DNA from: Stictocephala bisonia
Taxonomy: Eukaryota; Arthropoda; Insecta; Hemiptera; Membracidae
Reading direction: 5' to 3'
DNA: 64,000 bases
Assembly (NCBI GenBank): GCA_035578905.1
Contig: JAQJVL010000567.1
Location: 1 to 64,000 of the forward strand
The notes under the pieces are model-generated. The model was not told the origin of the DNA. It worked only from the letters and a program-made list of their open reading frames with translations, and did not search any database. The position numbers and the translations under genes are program-made. Below are positions 26,991-41,400 of this stretch, piece after piece; within the stretch, counting starts at the first letter, position 1, and every line of letters begins with the position of its first letter.

Positions 26991-27390
26991 CTTCACAGCA
27001 AGTGTACTGCGCCTGCGCAACCGCTTTCCCCCACCACTGCACATGCGTACTGTATCACCGTACAAACTATATCATTCTTGTCACTGCGCACTATCATTAA
27101 CCACAGCATATATCTATACCTCTCTGGCGCACCGGACATTTTTTATCCCGCCGTTCCTTCGTTCGTCTGTCTCTTCAAGGTCCTGGACAAGTCCGGAGGC
27201 GCTCTATACTCCCTCATTACTGGAGAGGGGCGGAACGTGTCCTCAACAATTAATTTCAGTGTTTCACCATCTCAGAGTGCGGACCTCCACAACGCGGCCC
27301 CAACTTCCTGGGGACAAAGGGACCTCCTTCCACTTAGGAAGACCAACCTGTAGGTGGGTATTCGGCCCCGCATCCAAGAGACAGCTATAA
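26991..27390. promoter_or_regulatory. GC-rich island with NRF1-like site
   Basis: CpG-rich stretch containing TGCGCCTGCGCA at 27008-27019, a near match to the palindromic NRF1/Ewg site (YGCGCAYGCGCR). ATGCGTACTG lies downstream. Overlapping frames of 85-141 codons run through in three frames, which is a composition effect and not evidence of coding. A promoter with an unseen first exon is possible. Confidence 0.3.
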
Positions 27391-28290
27391 AGTATTGGCG
27401 TAGCTGTAGGTCTATGTTGGCTAAATTTATGTTTTATTGAAAGCTAAAACTGTTAATCATTAATATTTTCTTCCCATTTTAATTTCTGAAATTAAGATTT
27501 TAGATTCGAGTTGCTTTCGTAGTTTGAAAATGCTACAAATATTTTACACCTACGCATCTTGCACATCTATTAGGGTAAAACAAATAATCTCAATTGCAAT
27601 CTAATTTTGTAGTCTTATTGATCAGTAAAATTATTTTATTAACTTGATTAAAAGTGAACATAAAGTGTATCTACAAAAGGATTATGATCTATTAAGGGAT
27701 TAAGAATCTAGTTAACACTTATTTCAAACGGTTTACTATTAATTATTAATATTCACAATAATTTGGAATTTAACAGCTCACCCATTAATCATTTAGGTTC
27801 CCTGTCTCGCAGCCCCTCCAGACGGACTGAACCCTGGACGTGTGAGCCGATACGCCCCGCCCGGCCCGCCGTGCGATTGTTCTCTATGACCCCACAAATC
27901 TCTGAACTTATTCCCATTTCTCCGATTCAAAAGCAATTTGTTAATACCGCCCCTCCGTCACGACTGCAGGATTTACCGCAGTAGGTCTCTTTGATCATTA
28001 ATTGCCGTTTAGAAAGTACTTTCAAATAATTTCACAGTGATGATAACTGGCATGTCGATAGGATCAAGTAATTGCAACTGACTTACGGCATAATCGCTGT
28101 TCTGGGCCACGTCGAAATTCGCTGAAATAAACGAAATTTGGCAAGTTCCCAACACATGAATGACATTCAAGCAGTTTATTTCACTTTTATAAATTGCTCA
28201 ACGATGGACTATAATTTTTTTAGAAGTTATTTTAATTGACGTTTTGTATAGTCATAATTATTGCAGTTACTATACACAATCACAAAGAAG
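27391..28290. other. No gene seen
   Basis: Mostly AT-rich, with a short CpG-rich patch at about 27805-27880 (CGCCCCGCCCGGCCCGCCG). The 73-codon frame there lacks a recognisable domain. Confidence 0.35.
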
Positions 28291-28425
28291 AAAGAAACAG
28301 AGGTCGCATCCAATATTGCACTGAAAGTGTGTCGAGTAATTATTTCTACAGTTTGCCATGGTGATGGCAGACACAACACTTAGTCAGTCCCTCCCTTTAT
28401 TCCCCCAAATCCTTAAGGATGAACG
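28291..28425 (+). repeat. Dispersed repeat, copy A
   Basis: Shares AACAGAGGTCGCAT, then TTTGCCA and then CAGTCCCTCCCTTT..CCCCAAAT with the segment at 59641-59785 in the same orientation. The family is unknown. No coding frame is conserved between the copies. Confidence 0.65.
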
Positions 28426-30099
28426 TAGGAGCACAGATGTGTAAAGAAGCATATTTATTTATTCTTAAAACGCTGATCGTCAAGATATGGGTCATATTAG
28501 TTGTAATCCCTTCTCACAAAACTTCTTAAGTTTAAAAATAATTAGAATAGTCTGAATCCAATTATGTTGAATTATTTAATTACCTGCATAATTTAAATAA
28601 TAAAATCTACTATTAAAGTTGAAGACATCGGTGCAAAAAGGGGATAGCTCCATATTTTTTTTTAAATTTGAGTTACTATACAATATGGCTAAAAATATTA
28701 TCTTTTAGTAGTTGCAAGAATAGGACAGCTCCAAGCAATAGTCCACACGATATAAAGGAAGTGGAGCTGTAACTGAGTTCATTTAGGGGTAAAAACAGGA
28801 CTGCTTCAGGAGCTGTCCCTCTCTTGCGCTCTTGTAGTCCACTATTTATCCACCCGCGTCGCAACAGGCGCCAACAGCTGGCTTCAACCTTTGTATTATT
28901 AAATTAGTAGCGTTTATATAAAAATATATAAAATACTGTATGTTTATTTATAATATGTTCCACCTGATTGTATCTAGTCCCACGACAGCCTTAGAGAAGA
29001 ATATTGCATTGGACACAACATCTCTAATATTGTTTATGACTAATAGTTAGTAAATTAACTAAATAATGAATGTAAATGAATATTTTACTAATTTTTTAGT
29101 AATATTAATATAAAACATTTATTTTTATGATTTTTAATACAAATAAACATACTAATACTAAATATTTCTTTTAATTTTCCTATTATATGACATTTTATAA
29201 AATTTTGGGGCAAAAAGGGGATAAGTCCCAAAGACTTAGGAGATTCCTTACTAAAATGTAATTTTTGACATATACGAAATGAGTTATTTTTATTTTTAAA
29301 AGTGTTCCTAAATGTATAAGAGGTAAATCTAACCTCATGCGTAGTTTAAAATCTCTAGCATAACAATTTTATTTTTAAAACGTTTTTTAGTCTTCCTGAA
29401 GAATTATATTAAACGGAGTTATTCCCTTCTTGCACCGGGGTTTTCTAATTACTCTACTTGTTGTACCATGCAATTTCTACTGACACCTGCAACACTGTTA
29501 GATCTTAATAATACTACTGCATTAGATAAAATAAAATGAACGTAATAAATACGTATATTAATATAGAGCAGTACTGACCAAGACAGGTGTAACAACTGTA
29601 AAACTGTGCACTACACTCGACATGTTGAGTACGTGTAATAATATTGGTAAACGTGTCAGCCCGAGTTGTGCGTGTAGGCGAAGAATGCAGACAGGGGTAA
29701 ATACGAGGCCGTTACAGGGCGGCTGAATGTTGAATAAATACAGCCAGGAATTCTGGTAGAGCGTAGTGGACAGCACCACAGCAACGCGTGTCAACTACTG
29801 TGGACTTGGTCATGCCATAACTGGTCGCATACCGCTGAGGAGAAAACCAACAGATTATTGTTAGGAAACCTATTCATAAACGAAATACGAAAACTAATAG
29901 TGGACCTTTATTTTAGTGGTTGTATGTCATTCCGACATTTTGGATCATACATACGACCGATCAGTATCCTACTCTGGTTAATGATAGCTCCATATTACAT
30001 ATAAGCCTAATGAGTTCCACTTGCCTTATTTATTTTTAAAAAAAACATAATCTCCACGCTTATTATGTTATTGATTTACGACATCCCCGGCTTACAAGA
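28426..30099. other. No gene seen
   Basis: AT-rich. Short minus-strand frames at 28676-28864 and 29558-29794 have no recognisable domain. Confidence 0.45.
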
Positions 30100-30895
30100 A
30101 AAATGACTTCCACCCCCTTATGTAAACATACAATTCAATTCAGATAATCACATGCAAACAATGGATGAACTCCCACCCCCTTTACATACGTATTATTCAT
30201 GACTCTCCACCCCTATACAGATACATACGACTCATGAATATCCAACCCATATACTACTTATGAGTCTCCAACCCTATATAGATACATACGCCTCATGCAT
30301 CTCCACCCCTTATACGACATGAATCTCCACCCCTTATATGACTTATGAGTTTCCACCCCTATACAGATATATATGACTCATGACTATCCACCCCTTATAT
30401 GACTTATGAGTTTCCACCCCTATACAGATACATATGACTCATGACTATCCACCCCTTATACGACTCATGAATCTCCACCCCTTATATGACTTATGAGTTT
30501 CCACCCCTATACAGATATATACGACTCATGACTATCCACCCCTTATATGACTTATGAGTTTCCACCCCTATACAGATACATATGACTCATGAATCTCCAC
30601 CCCCTTTACATACGTATTATTCATGACTCTTCACCCCTAAACAGATACATACGACTCATGAATCTGAACTCCTTATATGGCTTATGAATTTACACCCCTA
30701 TACAGATACATACGACTCATGAATCTTCACCCTTTATACGACTAATGAGTCTCCAACCCCTATACAGACACATAGGACTCATGAGTCTCAACTCTCTTTA
30801 CAGGTATATAGTGACTCATTATATTTAACCCCCTACATAGATACATACGACTTATGACTCTCCGTCTCTACACAGATACATATGATTCATGAGCT
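30100..30895. repeat. ~60-bp compound minisatellite
   Basis: Tandem units alternate CCACCCCTATACAGATACAT, ACGACTCATGAATCT and CCACCCCTTATATGACTTAT. The repeat length is about 60 bp and is built of two related half-units of about 30 bp each. Units become more diverged towards both ends. Confidence 0.9.
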
Positions 30896-31490
30896 CCAAC
30901 AACAGATGATTCAATATGACACAGTTGAAAATCACGCTTCGTAATAACATACTTGTCTTAATATTGATAGTGAATACAGGGGTATTTTTAACTTATTACA
31001 TAATTTGTAGTTAATATACAGAAATCATAAACTAGTATGTTGTAAATGGCTATAGAAATTCCAGTATCAATGTTACCTGTTCGGCTTGAATTATTTTATT
31101 CAGACTGGTTGTCAGGGATTCAGCCCTCGATATGTTTACAGCCCTAATTCTAGTTTGGATGACACTGGGCTGGTTTTCACTTTTAAATATCTTTAAATTA
31201 GTCTGCTGAGGACAGGAAAAGAACGTCGTTTACTGTATTAGCCAAGGTCATCATGCCGTGAAGGGTGTTTGAATTTTCAAAACATATACTTCTCTGTGTG
31301 TCTCTTCATCTTTTAGTATTTTTCCTGCTTTCAATTGGGATTGATTCTCAACGTATTTGCGTTGTGAAATTCATTTTTGAGGCGTGGATTTATACGTATT
31401 ACCATTATTTATGCTATAGTAACTAGCCAAGGGTATGAGGTATATTCAGTTCAATTTAAATTAAATATTGACTCAAAGAAAATGAAACAG
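30896..31490. other. No gene seen
   Basis: AT-rich DNA without a recognisable frame or repeat. Confidence 0.45.
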
Positions 31491-31655
31491 AGGTCGTTTT
31501 TTGAGGGCACAGCGAACGCCTCAGAGGGAGTTAAATAGAGACTACAACTAATCTACATTTTTATACGTCTGAAGTAATAATCACTACATTTATCTTTGAG
31601 TATTTGGGAGGAATAAGGAAGGTACTTTCCCTGCCATGTACCTGGCAAAATAGAG
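31491..31655. repeat. Dispersed repeat, rearranged copy C
   Basis: Starts with GAAACAGAGGTCG like copies A and B. Its end segment (about 31596-31650) matches the complement of copy B (TTTTGCCAGG..ATGG..AGTACCTT..CTCCC). Part of the repeat is therefore inverted relative to the other copies. Confidence 0.5.
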
Positions 31656-33945
31656 AAATGATTACTGGACATAATAACTCGACTCACATTTAGCGCACTT
31701 TTGAATGCGAAACCAAATTACTTCTTCTCTGTGATGTTGATTAACTTCCAACTTACCAAGATGTCGGAATAGGGATTATATGTCTACAAATTTCTCTACT
31801 CTCTGGTTGGTTTTCCATACAGTGAAATACACTTATATCTCCCTTTAATGGCCCACGGTTTGTCCAAAAAGAATCGTTGTGACATATTTTCTCCAGCACT
31901 AAATCAACGCTCAACTTACAAAAATTCTTTAAAACAAATTCATTCGCAGTGAAATGAGAATTTTCCAGCAAAAAATAAGTGGATGTTTATTCCAAAACAT
32001 AACGAGGAATTTAAATAGGCAGCCCCTGGACTGATTCCCCATCGCCATATCACGACTGGCCACTCTCCAGACCATTCTGGAACTGGAGTCTCGGTGTTAG
32101 CAGGTCGATGGCCTCCACCGATACAGCACTTCGATTAATTGTCTACGCTCAGTTAATTCTGTTATTGTTAATTCCTCAGTTTCCTGCGCTATCTCTTAAT
32201 GCCCTGTTACCTGTTATTGTACGAATAAATTCTACCCAGTGACCTACAAATTATTGCGAGTGGAAACGGACAGTACAACTCTTAAGGAACGAATAAGAGA
32301 TCGAATCAAAACTGACCACCTTATTTTTTTTTTTGTCTCAACGGGCAGTTTTTGCCTATGTAATATTGTGAAATTAATTCGTTTATGCTTAGATTTTATT
32401 GATTTTTATAGAAAAAATGAAATTATAATACAGACTCTATTTTCTTTAGACCAATAAAAGTGTTAGAATATAGTAGAGCTATTATACTTCACTTATTTTT
32501 CATGTATATAATGTTATTACGGCTTTGAATTATATATATACCAAAAAACATGCACCGAAAATACAAAGTGTATCATGTAAAATACTATCACTTAGTACTT
32601 TGGATAGCTACCACTTGAGACTCTATGTGAGGACTGTATCTAAGGGCTGACTTTTCAAGCAGTCAATCCGGATTGAACGTTTTTCCTGTGTCATTCCCTT
32701 GTCGGATGTCTCGTTGGTCCCATCGTTGTGGTGAAGATTAGTCCATGAAATGAGGTAACATCACCGGATTAAGATATTCTTTATCTTATATTTGACCAAT
32801 TAATGTTCAAACCGGCGTGTTTAGTGGCTGGACATTTACAACTACACAGTTGTCGGTTTTATAGATCCTACAGTGATTGTGTTTGACATGTTGTATATTC
32901 TAAATCTATAACTTTCAAGAGCGAAACTTTTCTGGTACAGATAATTTAGATTACTAATTAACTACTGTGTATATTACTTAAACATATTATGGAAAGGTAG
33001 GTATTGTTTTAAAATATGGTTAAAAAGTGTCACAATAACAATTTGGAGGAATTTAAAAAAGGAAATTGAACCAAACTAAAAGTGTTTCATCACAGTCGCA
33101 TGATGGATTTAATATCGTGCACCATTTACTTTTCCAATAATTGCAATTACCCACCCGAGCTCGAAACCGACTTAACACCACCCAATCGTTGCGAGAAAAT
33201 GTTTTGTCACCCACCATCATTGCAGGATCGGCACTTGTTCAAACCATCAAACATATCCAGTTGGTATTGGTCGACAGTCCAACTGGGAAGCTGTACATAG
33301 GGGCTCTCAAGAGCGGATTCTAACTGTGGGTCAAGGAAGATTTTATTTATTAAATTACTTAGCAGTGCCTCCCTGCGACGAATTTCAGAAGGAGATAAGT
33401 TACAAAACTGGAAGTGGATTTTGCATAAGGGATCCTCTCTCTAACTTCATGATCCTATTACGTTGAACATAGATTTCTTTCACACGTGTACTGTTCATTC
33501 AATTGCCAGAGATGTGATACGCAGAATTTGTGCGTTGGCATGATGATCCAGCAAGGAACTTCATTGGCCCTCTTTTTTATGTTAGCTGCTAATATTTTTT
33601 TAGGTGGATTTAAATGTTAGAAATTGGTCTTAGATACATTTACCTAAGGTTACCCTAGGTGTATATTTAAGTTTAACGCAATCAAACATAATAAATGAGT
33701 TGTTAGTCAGTTGTTAAATGGAAACAGGCCACCTCCGTCTTTCTAGGATTTGGCTTTAGGTTCCAGGTTCTGAAATGATCTTGAGAATCATAAGGCCAGT
33801 GATTTTTGACTCAGTTCTACTCAGGTCCTTATGCTGAGATACCAGAGCGAAATAAATTGACAAAATAAATTCTCTGGATTCTTTATGTGGTATTTCTTCA
33901 GTGAATATGTTGAAAAGTAAGAAAGTAAGAACGTAAAACTGAGTA
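31656..33945. other. No gene seen
   Basis: No supported exon. Frames of 60-72 codons at 31753-31971 (minus), 32239-32457, 33082-33323 and 33756-33959 (minus) show no recognisable domain. Confidence 0.4.
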
Positions 33946-34000
33946 AGGCGTTCATTCATTATTCATTATTCATCTCATTATTATTCATTATTCATTTCTA
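33946..34000. repeat. ATTC/ATT microsatellite
   Basis: An imperfect run of TTCATTATTCATTATTCAT with one interruption. It is simple-sequence DNA just upstream of the SINE-like segment. Confidence 0.8.
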
Positions 34001-34079
34001 AGACGCCGATCATAGAGATATGGGCGAATATGATGCGTGAATGAGTGTGATGAGTGTATATTATGAACGAGTGTAGTCA

Positions 34080-34440
34080 TTGTTACTATCTGAGTTCGAC
34101 TAAGCTCAGAAAGGACTATTTATTAATAGCCCAATAGCCAGGGCAACTATGGGACCTACAGCTTTACGTGGAATCCGAACCATGTAGTGTTGGTCTGATT
34201 TTTCAGCTAACTGACAAGTTTGACACTTAGTTCTCTTCCCCACACAACACCCGAACCATGACTACCATTCAACACGGACACTCCAGACTTCTCTAGTAGT
34301 GTCTATATTGATGACAACCACTGAGCGGACGCCGTGTCGGTATTAAGAGAACCGAGCATGGAACCTATCGCCTATAATCTCCCAAACACTTTGTCCACAA
34401 GTAGCTGAGTTACAGCACTGCGCCACCAGTGCCGACCGTT
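34080..34440 (-). mobile_element. SINE-like element with tRNA-type promoter boxes
   Basis: On the minus strand the segment starts near 34440 with an A-box-like TGGCGCAGTGCTG (34413-34425). A B-box-like GGTTCCATGCTC follows about 60 bp later (34354-34365), the order expected of a tRNA-derived SINE head. The composition (balanced GC, stop-rich) differs from neighbours. The 3' end is set loosely, and no target duplication was found. It directly abuts the dead LINE. Confidence 0.45.
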
Positions 34441-34496
34441 AGTTCAGTAGTCTAAAAGTGCCCTCCTTACGGCCCAAGAAAAATTTGATTAATCTT

Positions 34497-35480
34497 TCAC
34501 TTATAATGGTGATAGATTATAAAACTTACACAGAGGGTCTTTCCTCCATAGAAAGGCGTAGAATGAAGTGATTTGTATAAATACCAATGAAGTTTTATTT
34601 TCTTCTCAAACCCATCCTCAATTAAAGATGTAAAAGCTAATACCCGGTCGCAGCAATTGCCTAAATCTAACTTGATCAGAGGGAATGCTGGAATCATGGC
34701 CGGATTTCCCAATAGACCCGGGCCTGTGGGCGAAGCTCCAAGAGGGTGCATGGCCGAGAGATAAAAATTTAAAAATATCTATAAATAAAAATAAATAGCC
34801 ATAAATTTACATATTTTTTGAATTGATTTAAAAAATCAGGCTAAACATTCTGATTTTGAAGATCGTTGGAACAAATAATTGTTGGTAAAGTTAAACTATT
34901 TTTCATCATTATGCATCAACTTCATGACAACATTGATCTCAAACATGGGAGAACTGGCTGTAGGGATGTTGTCGAGCGGTACGCATCGTATTGCTACTGC
35001 CAGCCCTATGTAACCCCCATGTTCCTCGTATAGAGGACAATGGCCTTCTTAGTGACGCCAAATAGATTGCTCCGTGATTCCTCGTGGCGTTTTTAATAAA
35101 GGTTTTTATTAAAGTAACTTTAAACAGACTAGGGGACAGAAAGAATTATTGGGCCTAGGGGCGCTAAAATGCTAAATCCGACCCTGGCTGGAATTGAGCG
35201 TAGACGATATTCTGTTATAGATAAACTTTTCCAGCAATTTATAACAAACACTTAACAGGACTATTGATAGGTATATGCTCACTTTGGGTATTTATGGATC
35301 TATAAGTGGCCTTCACTCTCGACTTTTTAACGACACAACACCTTTCAACGCAATGTTGTTATAAAACGTAATAAGTCTATTCTTAACTTTACATCCAACA
35401 TGCGTAATGAACTCCGGGGATATCCCATATAACCCAGCTGAGTCCCTGGTTTGCAGAGCGTTGAAACCTACGTCCAGCTT
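34497..35480 (-). pseudogene. RTE-like LINE reverse transcriptase, interrupted
   Basis: Read on the minus strand, 35480-35195 gives LQTRDSAGLYGISPEFI and VKNRLITFYNNIALKG. This matches the 'K-x-x-K-A-A-G-x-D-G-I-x-P-E-F-I' block before the RT core of RTE-like insect LINEs. It then gives a decayed 'Y-R-P-I-S-L-L' region. After the hAT insertion the frame resumes with NCCDRVLAFTSLIEDGFEKK (about 34600-34665), the next conserved block. It continues with LYKSLHSTPFYGGKTL, but the 'DL-x-x-A-Y-D-T-V-W' segment that bears the first catalytic Asp is deleted. Frameshifts and stops are present throughout. It is dead and interrupted by at least one insertion. Confidence 0.85.
34695..35186. mobile_element. 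hAT MITE with perfect 8-bp target duplication
   Basis: The 492-bp element is flanked by GCTGGAAT at 34687-34694 and again at 35187-35194. Its ends are CATGGCCGGATTT and, inverted, CAGGGTCGGATTT. These match the termini of the hAT transposon at 53021-54915 (CAGGGCCGGAA). An 8-bp duplication and CAGGGCCGG-type ends define hAT. There is no coding capacity, so it was mobilised in trans. It interrupts the LINE reverse transcriptase. Confidence 0.93.
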
Positions 35481-38400
35481 CCCGATCTTGAAAAGTCTTG
35501 ACACTTCCAACAGAATCTGCTGACTTCTTCGGTCAATTTCCTTTAGCTGCCCACCAAACCCAAACTTTTTTCTATGCCAATAACTACCTATACCATTTAT
35601 ATATTTACAAGAACATGTTGTTATTAGCTTCATTTGTAATGAAAGGACTTGCCTGTAACCTAACATACACAATATCTTTGTGAGTTTATGTGGAGAAAAC
35701 GCCTAGGACATAATGTATAATGAGTGTTTAATACGTCCTGCAACATCTTTATATCTCCTTTATGGATATTCGGTAATAGAAAAAATTTGGGTTTGGCGAG
35801 CAGCTAAAGGAATTTGGCCGACTTCTTCTTGTGTCATTTAGGCTATGAATTTATCAGATTTTTGTTACACTGACTTAGACAAAATGGCCATTTCATTAGG
35901 TTTCGGCTGTGACAATATACTTTATGTTTTAAATAATTGCCTGGAGAGACTTTTCTTCCGACGGACCAAGCTTTGCGACTGCTAAGGGATAAAGTTCAAG
36001 ATTTCAACGGTCTCTAAATACATCTCTCTTCTTGCTGAATAAAAAGAGTTGAGCAGAAGATTAGATGTTTTAGTGTCTCCAGTTACATTGAACTTATTGT
36101 ATTCGTATAAACTCAACGAAACCCTCTCGGAATGCATATTTCACAGTAGGCAGAGGAATACCTTTGTGAACCTGTCTTAATTTTTATTGTTGGGGGAATG
36201 AACATAATGATAATGATACATAACTTTAACTTAAGTGTACGTTTTCCCAAACAGCTTTAATAAAGATTCTTTTAGGTATTGGAAAAGATCTTAAACGAGA
36301 AATTTGAATTCCAGGAGAACTGCCCTGTGGTGAGAGTAAGAAAATGCACAGAGAACGCTCCTCCTTACATTATAGATTTAAAAGACCGGTCACACCTGCA
36401 GAAGCACAGGTAAAGAAAATAAGTACGATGCCATCGAGATGAATAAAACGAGCGAGCATTTGTTGCGTCGTTGTTGTGTTTATCTCAGTCGGTTAAGCTC
36501 CTACCATTATCATTGTCAGACAAGTATCCACAATGACTGTGATGACTATTAAAGTCCCCAACAAGAGAACGGGGTTGTCAACACTTGATAGGAATGTGTT
36601 TGATCACTGAATATTACTAGACTTATAAAAATGTATGATAATTTCAGACTTCCTTCCACCCCCACTACGATTAAATATCAACTCAGTATTTTAATAGCCA
36701 GGTGTAAACTCCTACACCTTTTAAAGGTCTTACAAGTTTGTAAACTCCTACACCATCAGAGCAGGTAAGAAATTTTCACAGCCAAAGTGTAAACTCCAAT
36801 CTCTTTACCGGTCCAGGGGTGAGGAACGGGGTATTTGGATTCGTTTTCTTATGTCTCAGAAATGTTAACCACCCCTTCCTCAAAATCAACAGCCTTGCAT
36901 GGTAAATTTTCGATCGCGTATTCTTTAAATGCCACCATCTTTTTAAGAAGTGAAAAAAGTCAACTTTGTGAATTTTTAAGAATAGGTTTTGCCACCACGG
37001 TCTATAATTTGAATATGTATAAAGATAGTGTTCGGGTGACGAGAAATGCCTCAACATTTTGGCAAGTCAGTGGTTACTTGTGGCTTTATTATATGCGACG
37101 ATAGATAGAAAGATAGACAGATGGGAGATATAATAAGATATTTATGGTTTCACGATATAATAACATATATTTCCATCACGTTTCATTTGTGTTACTGGGT
37201 AGTTACTTATTTAGAATTTTCTATTTGTTTTATATTTTATTAAATGTTTTAATCAATAAGTTTTTTATGGTGTATTTTATATTTTTATGTCATGTTTAAT
37301 ACTTTTCATTTTTACCTTATCAATGTCATGTTGTGTTTTCCAATGAGAAGTTTTTGGGACTTATTTAGGCTACAGTACATTACTTTATAATCACTTTAAA
37401 TGTATATTAATAATCACTAACAAATTCTAGGTCTTCGGGGTTCGACCGCGTCAATTGGCTATGTACAAACATTGCCAATGTTTGTACAGGCAATGTTTGT
37501 ACATAGCCAATTGACGCGGTCGAACCCCGAAGACCTAGAATTTGTTAGTGATAGTGACGACCGCGAAGCCTATCCATGAATATATTAATAATGTTCTGAA
37601 TTGATATTTTAGTGGTGAGAAATAATTCTACTATATAGGACGGATAATCTTCACGAACCGTGTTTTCAAACCTTTTATGTCTAGTATATTGTCAGTATCT
37701 ACCGATAGTGAAAGTATATTTAAATAACACAGCATTTCTTTATAATTCAAAGGCAAGTTTGAAGGATATAATACAGGAGAGAAATGACAACGCAGCCGCC
37801 CCAATTCCAAACACCCCGTTACTCACCCCAGGACCGGCAAAGAGGTTGGAGTTTACATTTTGGCCGTGACCATTTCTTACCTACTCCGATGGTGTAGGAG
37901 TTTACAAAACGTGCAAGACCCTGAAATGGTGTAGGAATTTACATACAGCCTTTTGAATAACTGACACATAGTCGATTTCCTGTAACATAAGCTGCCACAT
38001 AGTAGAACCTATGGTTGATAGCATCAACAAGTTTGTATATTTTACCTCGTCATATTTCTTACTGATACACTCACATTACACAAACTTAGGCCCTACGCTT
38101 ATTTTTATGAAAATGTGTTTGCTCGAAAAGAACACTTTTCTGCTTGTCTAGGGGTCCAGCTTTCAGGAATTGTTGTCAGTGTAGCAACACCCGGAGCGTA
38201 CGTGTGTCGCTTAATGGTTGCTACGGATGCCAAAAACATTACTCCCCTAATGTCAAAAGTATTTCAGTAAAAGATCCTGGAAATAGCCTCAATATAATAA
38301 GAGCTAAGGATAAAATTTCATAGGCTACCTAAATTGTGAGTAAATTGTGAGTGTGAGTTGTGTAAATCATGTTGGTGCTCATTACATGGATTTTGAAACA

Positions 38401-41400
38401 ACTATGGGTATTTTGAATATTCAAAAATACTTTTCACAAAATGAAACCAATAAATATTCTTATGTTAAATAAATGCAATCAGCACATGTTACAATACACC
38501 TCTTCAACACGGTCAAAAGTGAATTTCAATAAAAATGAGAGAAGAGAAATAATGAACTCTGAAAAACAGCATGATTGCGATTTATGGGGTATCAACGCAT
38601 TTTGTAAAGAATCTTGATTACTAACTGTAAAGGTGCATTCACTTTTAGTCAATGTTGTATATTGCGTCAGAAATTCTTCGTTCTGGTTACTGGTCATCAG
38701 ATTTTCTGGTCCCATGAAGTATTTTAGTGTTATTTCGGCTTCTGTAAATCTCACTGACTGTACAAGAGCAGAGCTCCAATTAGTGTGTTGCTGACACTGA
38801 GTCCTCCCTGTTGTTCGATTTGGTACATTTTGACGTGTTTCCTGCTAAGTTAAAATTTTAAGTTTGACGAAAGACAATATGTATCTTCTTATCGTAACAG
38901 AAGAACTAAAGAGTTAGAATTGTAAGAAATCTACTAAAACCTACCTTCCACAACTACAGAGTCCCTCTGGGCAGCAGATTTGACCCAATAAAATAATTAT
39001 TAACATACACTGCTGGATTTGACTGGAATTATCCTTTAGCTACTTAAAAACGTAGGAGAATAACAACAATTGAATTTGTATTACTTTCCTTCGATCTGAA
39101 TAGTACAGTTGATTAATTATGAAGCGTTGAACTTCGATTATATCTGATTCCGTCATAACAGTGGCTACATTTAATAGGAGGCGGGGGGGTTGCAAGTCAA
39201 TAATTAGGCGAAGGAGATAACTGAGAGTCAAACTTGTCATCATAGAACCAAACAAATAACTCTTTTACCGGATACATGTTAAATGGCCCTTTCAATCTTA
39301 GAAGAGATCACATAGTTATTAAGTATAGGCCAATCTCAAAACCAGTATTTGGAATGAACAAGTGTTCCATATTATTGGCGTACTCATGCATGTACAAGGA
39401 ACTGTGTCAGCGTATCTGCTCTGAATATTTACATTAATATTATTATTTTTAATGCATGCATCGATTGGATCAATGTGCATATCTATACCAGATAAATGTA
39501 AATAATTTGAAATATGAGATAAAAGGAAATACTTTTCTGTGATTTGCGAATCAAGTTAGGACATTAGGCAACTATTTTAAAATTACGATCGTTGTTCTAA
39601 TAGGCCACTGTTACATTTTATTGCAATGAAAATTGCAGCGATTACCTACAAAGTGGCTGAAATGTTTGTCCATTAGGTCAGTCTGATAGAAGAGAGCAGA
39701 CTCCTATCAGGATTATTTCATCTAAGAATTTTGGATATTCTCCGACTTATGAACATAAGACATTAGTTATTCACAACCGCATTTGTTTAAGTTTGTTGTC
39801 GATCAAAAGGATACCCATTTTAATTTTGTCCATTGAAAACGTTTGCACGGTCTACAGTTAGGGTATATTAGGTTAGGTCGTCGTGACCCATAGTAGCTAG
39901 CGCGTGTCAGGGAACTCATTACGGTCCAAGATGGCGGCCGCCCGGCCACTACTGCTACCTAAATCATGTCGACATGATTTAGCGCGCAACACACTTATCT
40001 AATTACCAAGGCCGTGCTCGAAAATTAAAGTACATTTTTAATTCTATTGTATTAAGTTCTAATAGAACACAAGTGGCGCGGCAGGTCGGATAAGATCACC
40101 AGCGGTTAATCACCTTATCGCGCATCTTATCAGCTATTGTCCGGTCGCGACCACATTCTGCGCCGATAACTCCATTCCCGACTGTCCGCACGATTTACGC
40201 CGGCGCGGGCCGAGCTTCGCGCATTCGTCTTCTGCCGAGCTTCGCGCAATGACCAATTGTGGAAGTAACGCCAAGAGACGTCTAAATGGGTTTGATGAAT
40301 TTTCAATATCTTAAAAAGTCTTAGAATAAGATAATTTGTATGATTGGTATGCTATTGGTATCACTGTTTATTTATTTTTTTTCTACGGTTTATTCCTACG
40401 GTACAAACCAATTTATAACAGTTCATATGTTTCAAATTGGAAAGTCTGGTTGCAATGCTAGCACATCTGACCGTGGATCATATACTGTACTCCAAATTAC
40501 GAGCAGATAAATTGATCTTCTGAGCGAAAAGTATAATCTGGAATACTTAGACCAATAGCCTCTACTGAACCAGTGTGACCATGAAACACTGTAAAAAAGA
40601 GCAAGTCAGCCACATTACGACGATCTAATAAGGTTGATAAATTTAGTTATCCACGCGTTTCCACAACGTAGCGCCAGAAACTTCCATGCCATTCATGAGA
40701 GGAATTTCCTCTCGACGGCCTACGTAAAAAGGAACCGAACTTACGTAATCTTCCTAGATCTTTTATAAAATAGAAATAAGAGAAATAAGAGGCAGCCATA
40801 GCCTATGAGCGCCCGCAGAGAGACACTTTCATATCTCATTAAGTCCTTGACCTACAGAAATAAAATCTATATGGCCAGTACTTGTAACATGGAGGTTTGC
40901 GTGGAAGAGAAAAAAAGTAGGACTGCTAAAGCTAAAAGACCCTACACATCAAAATTTAATAAATATGCCATGACTGCTAAAGCATTCATCACGTCTTCAA
41001 CAAAACAATAATATTTATTGTAAACGATTTTAGAAATACAATAAAAATGAGTCAATATAACCCTAAAAATAAGTATAAAACACAGAATAAAAATTGCAAA
41101 CGTCTTACAATTAATTATAGTGTGGCTGTCAAAATGAGTAATACATTTATTTAAGAATGCCAATCTGAAAAACATTTTCTTGGGCAAAGGGGAGGGTTAC
41201 CATCACATTGTAAGCAACGATAGGAAGTCTGCTTCTTAGTCTTGTTTTTGTAACACTGACGACATTTCATTTGATAGGATGTTAATCGTTGCCAATTAGC
41301 TGGTGGCGGAATTATTCTATATCGTGTGAATGACTTGATGTCCCAACAGATTTAAACATAGTTAACTATGTTTAACTATGTCCAAACTATGATTAAGTTG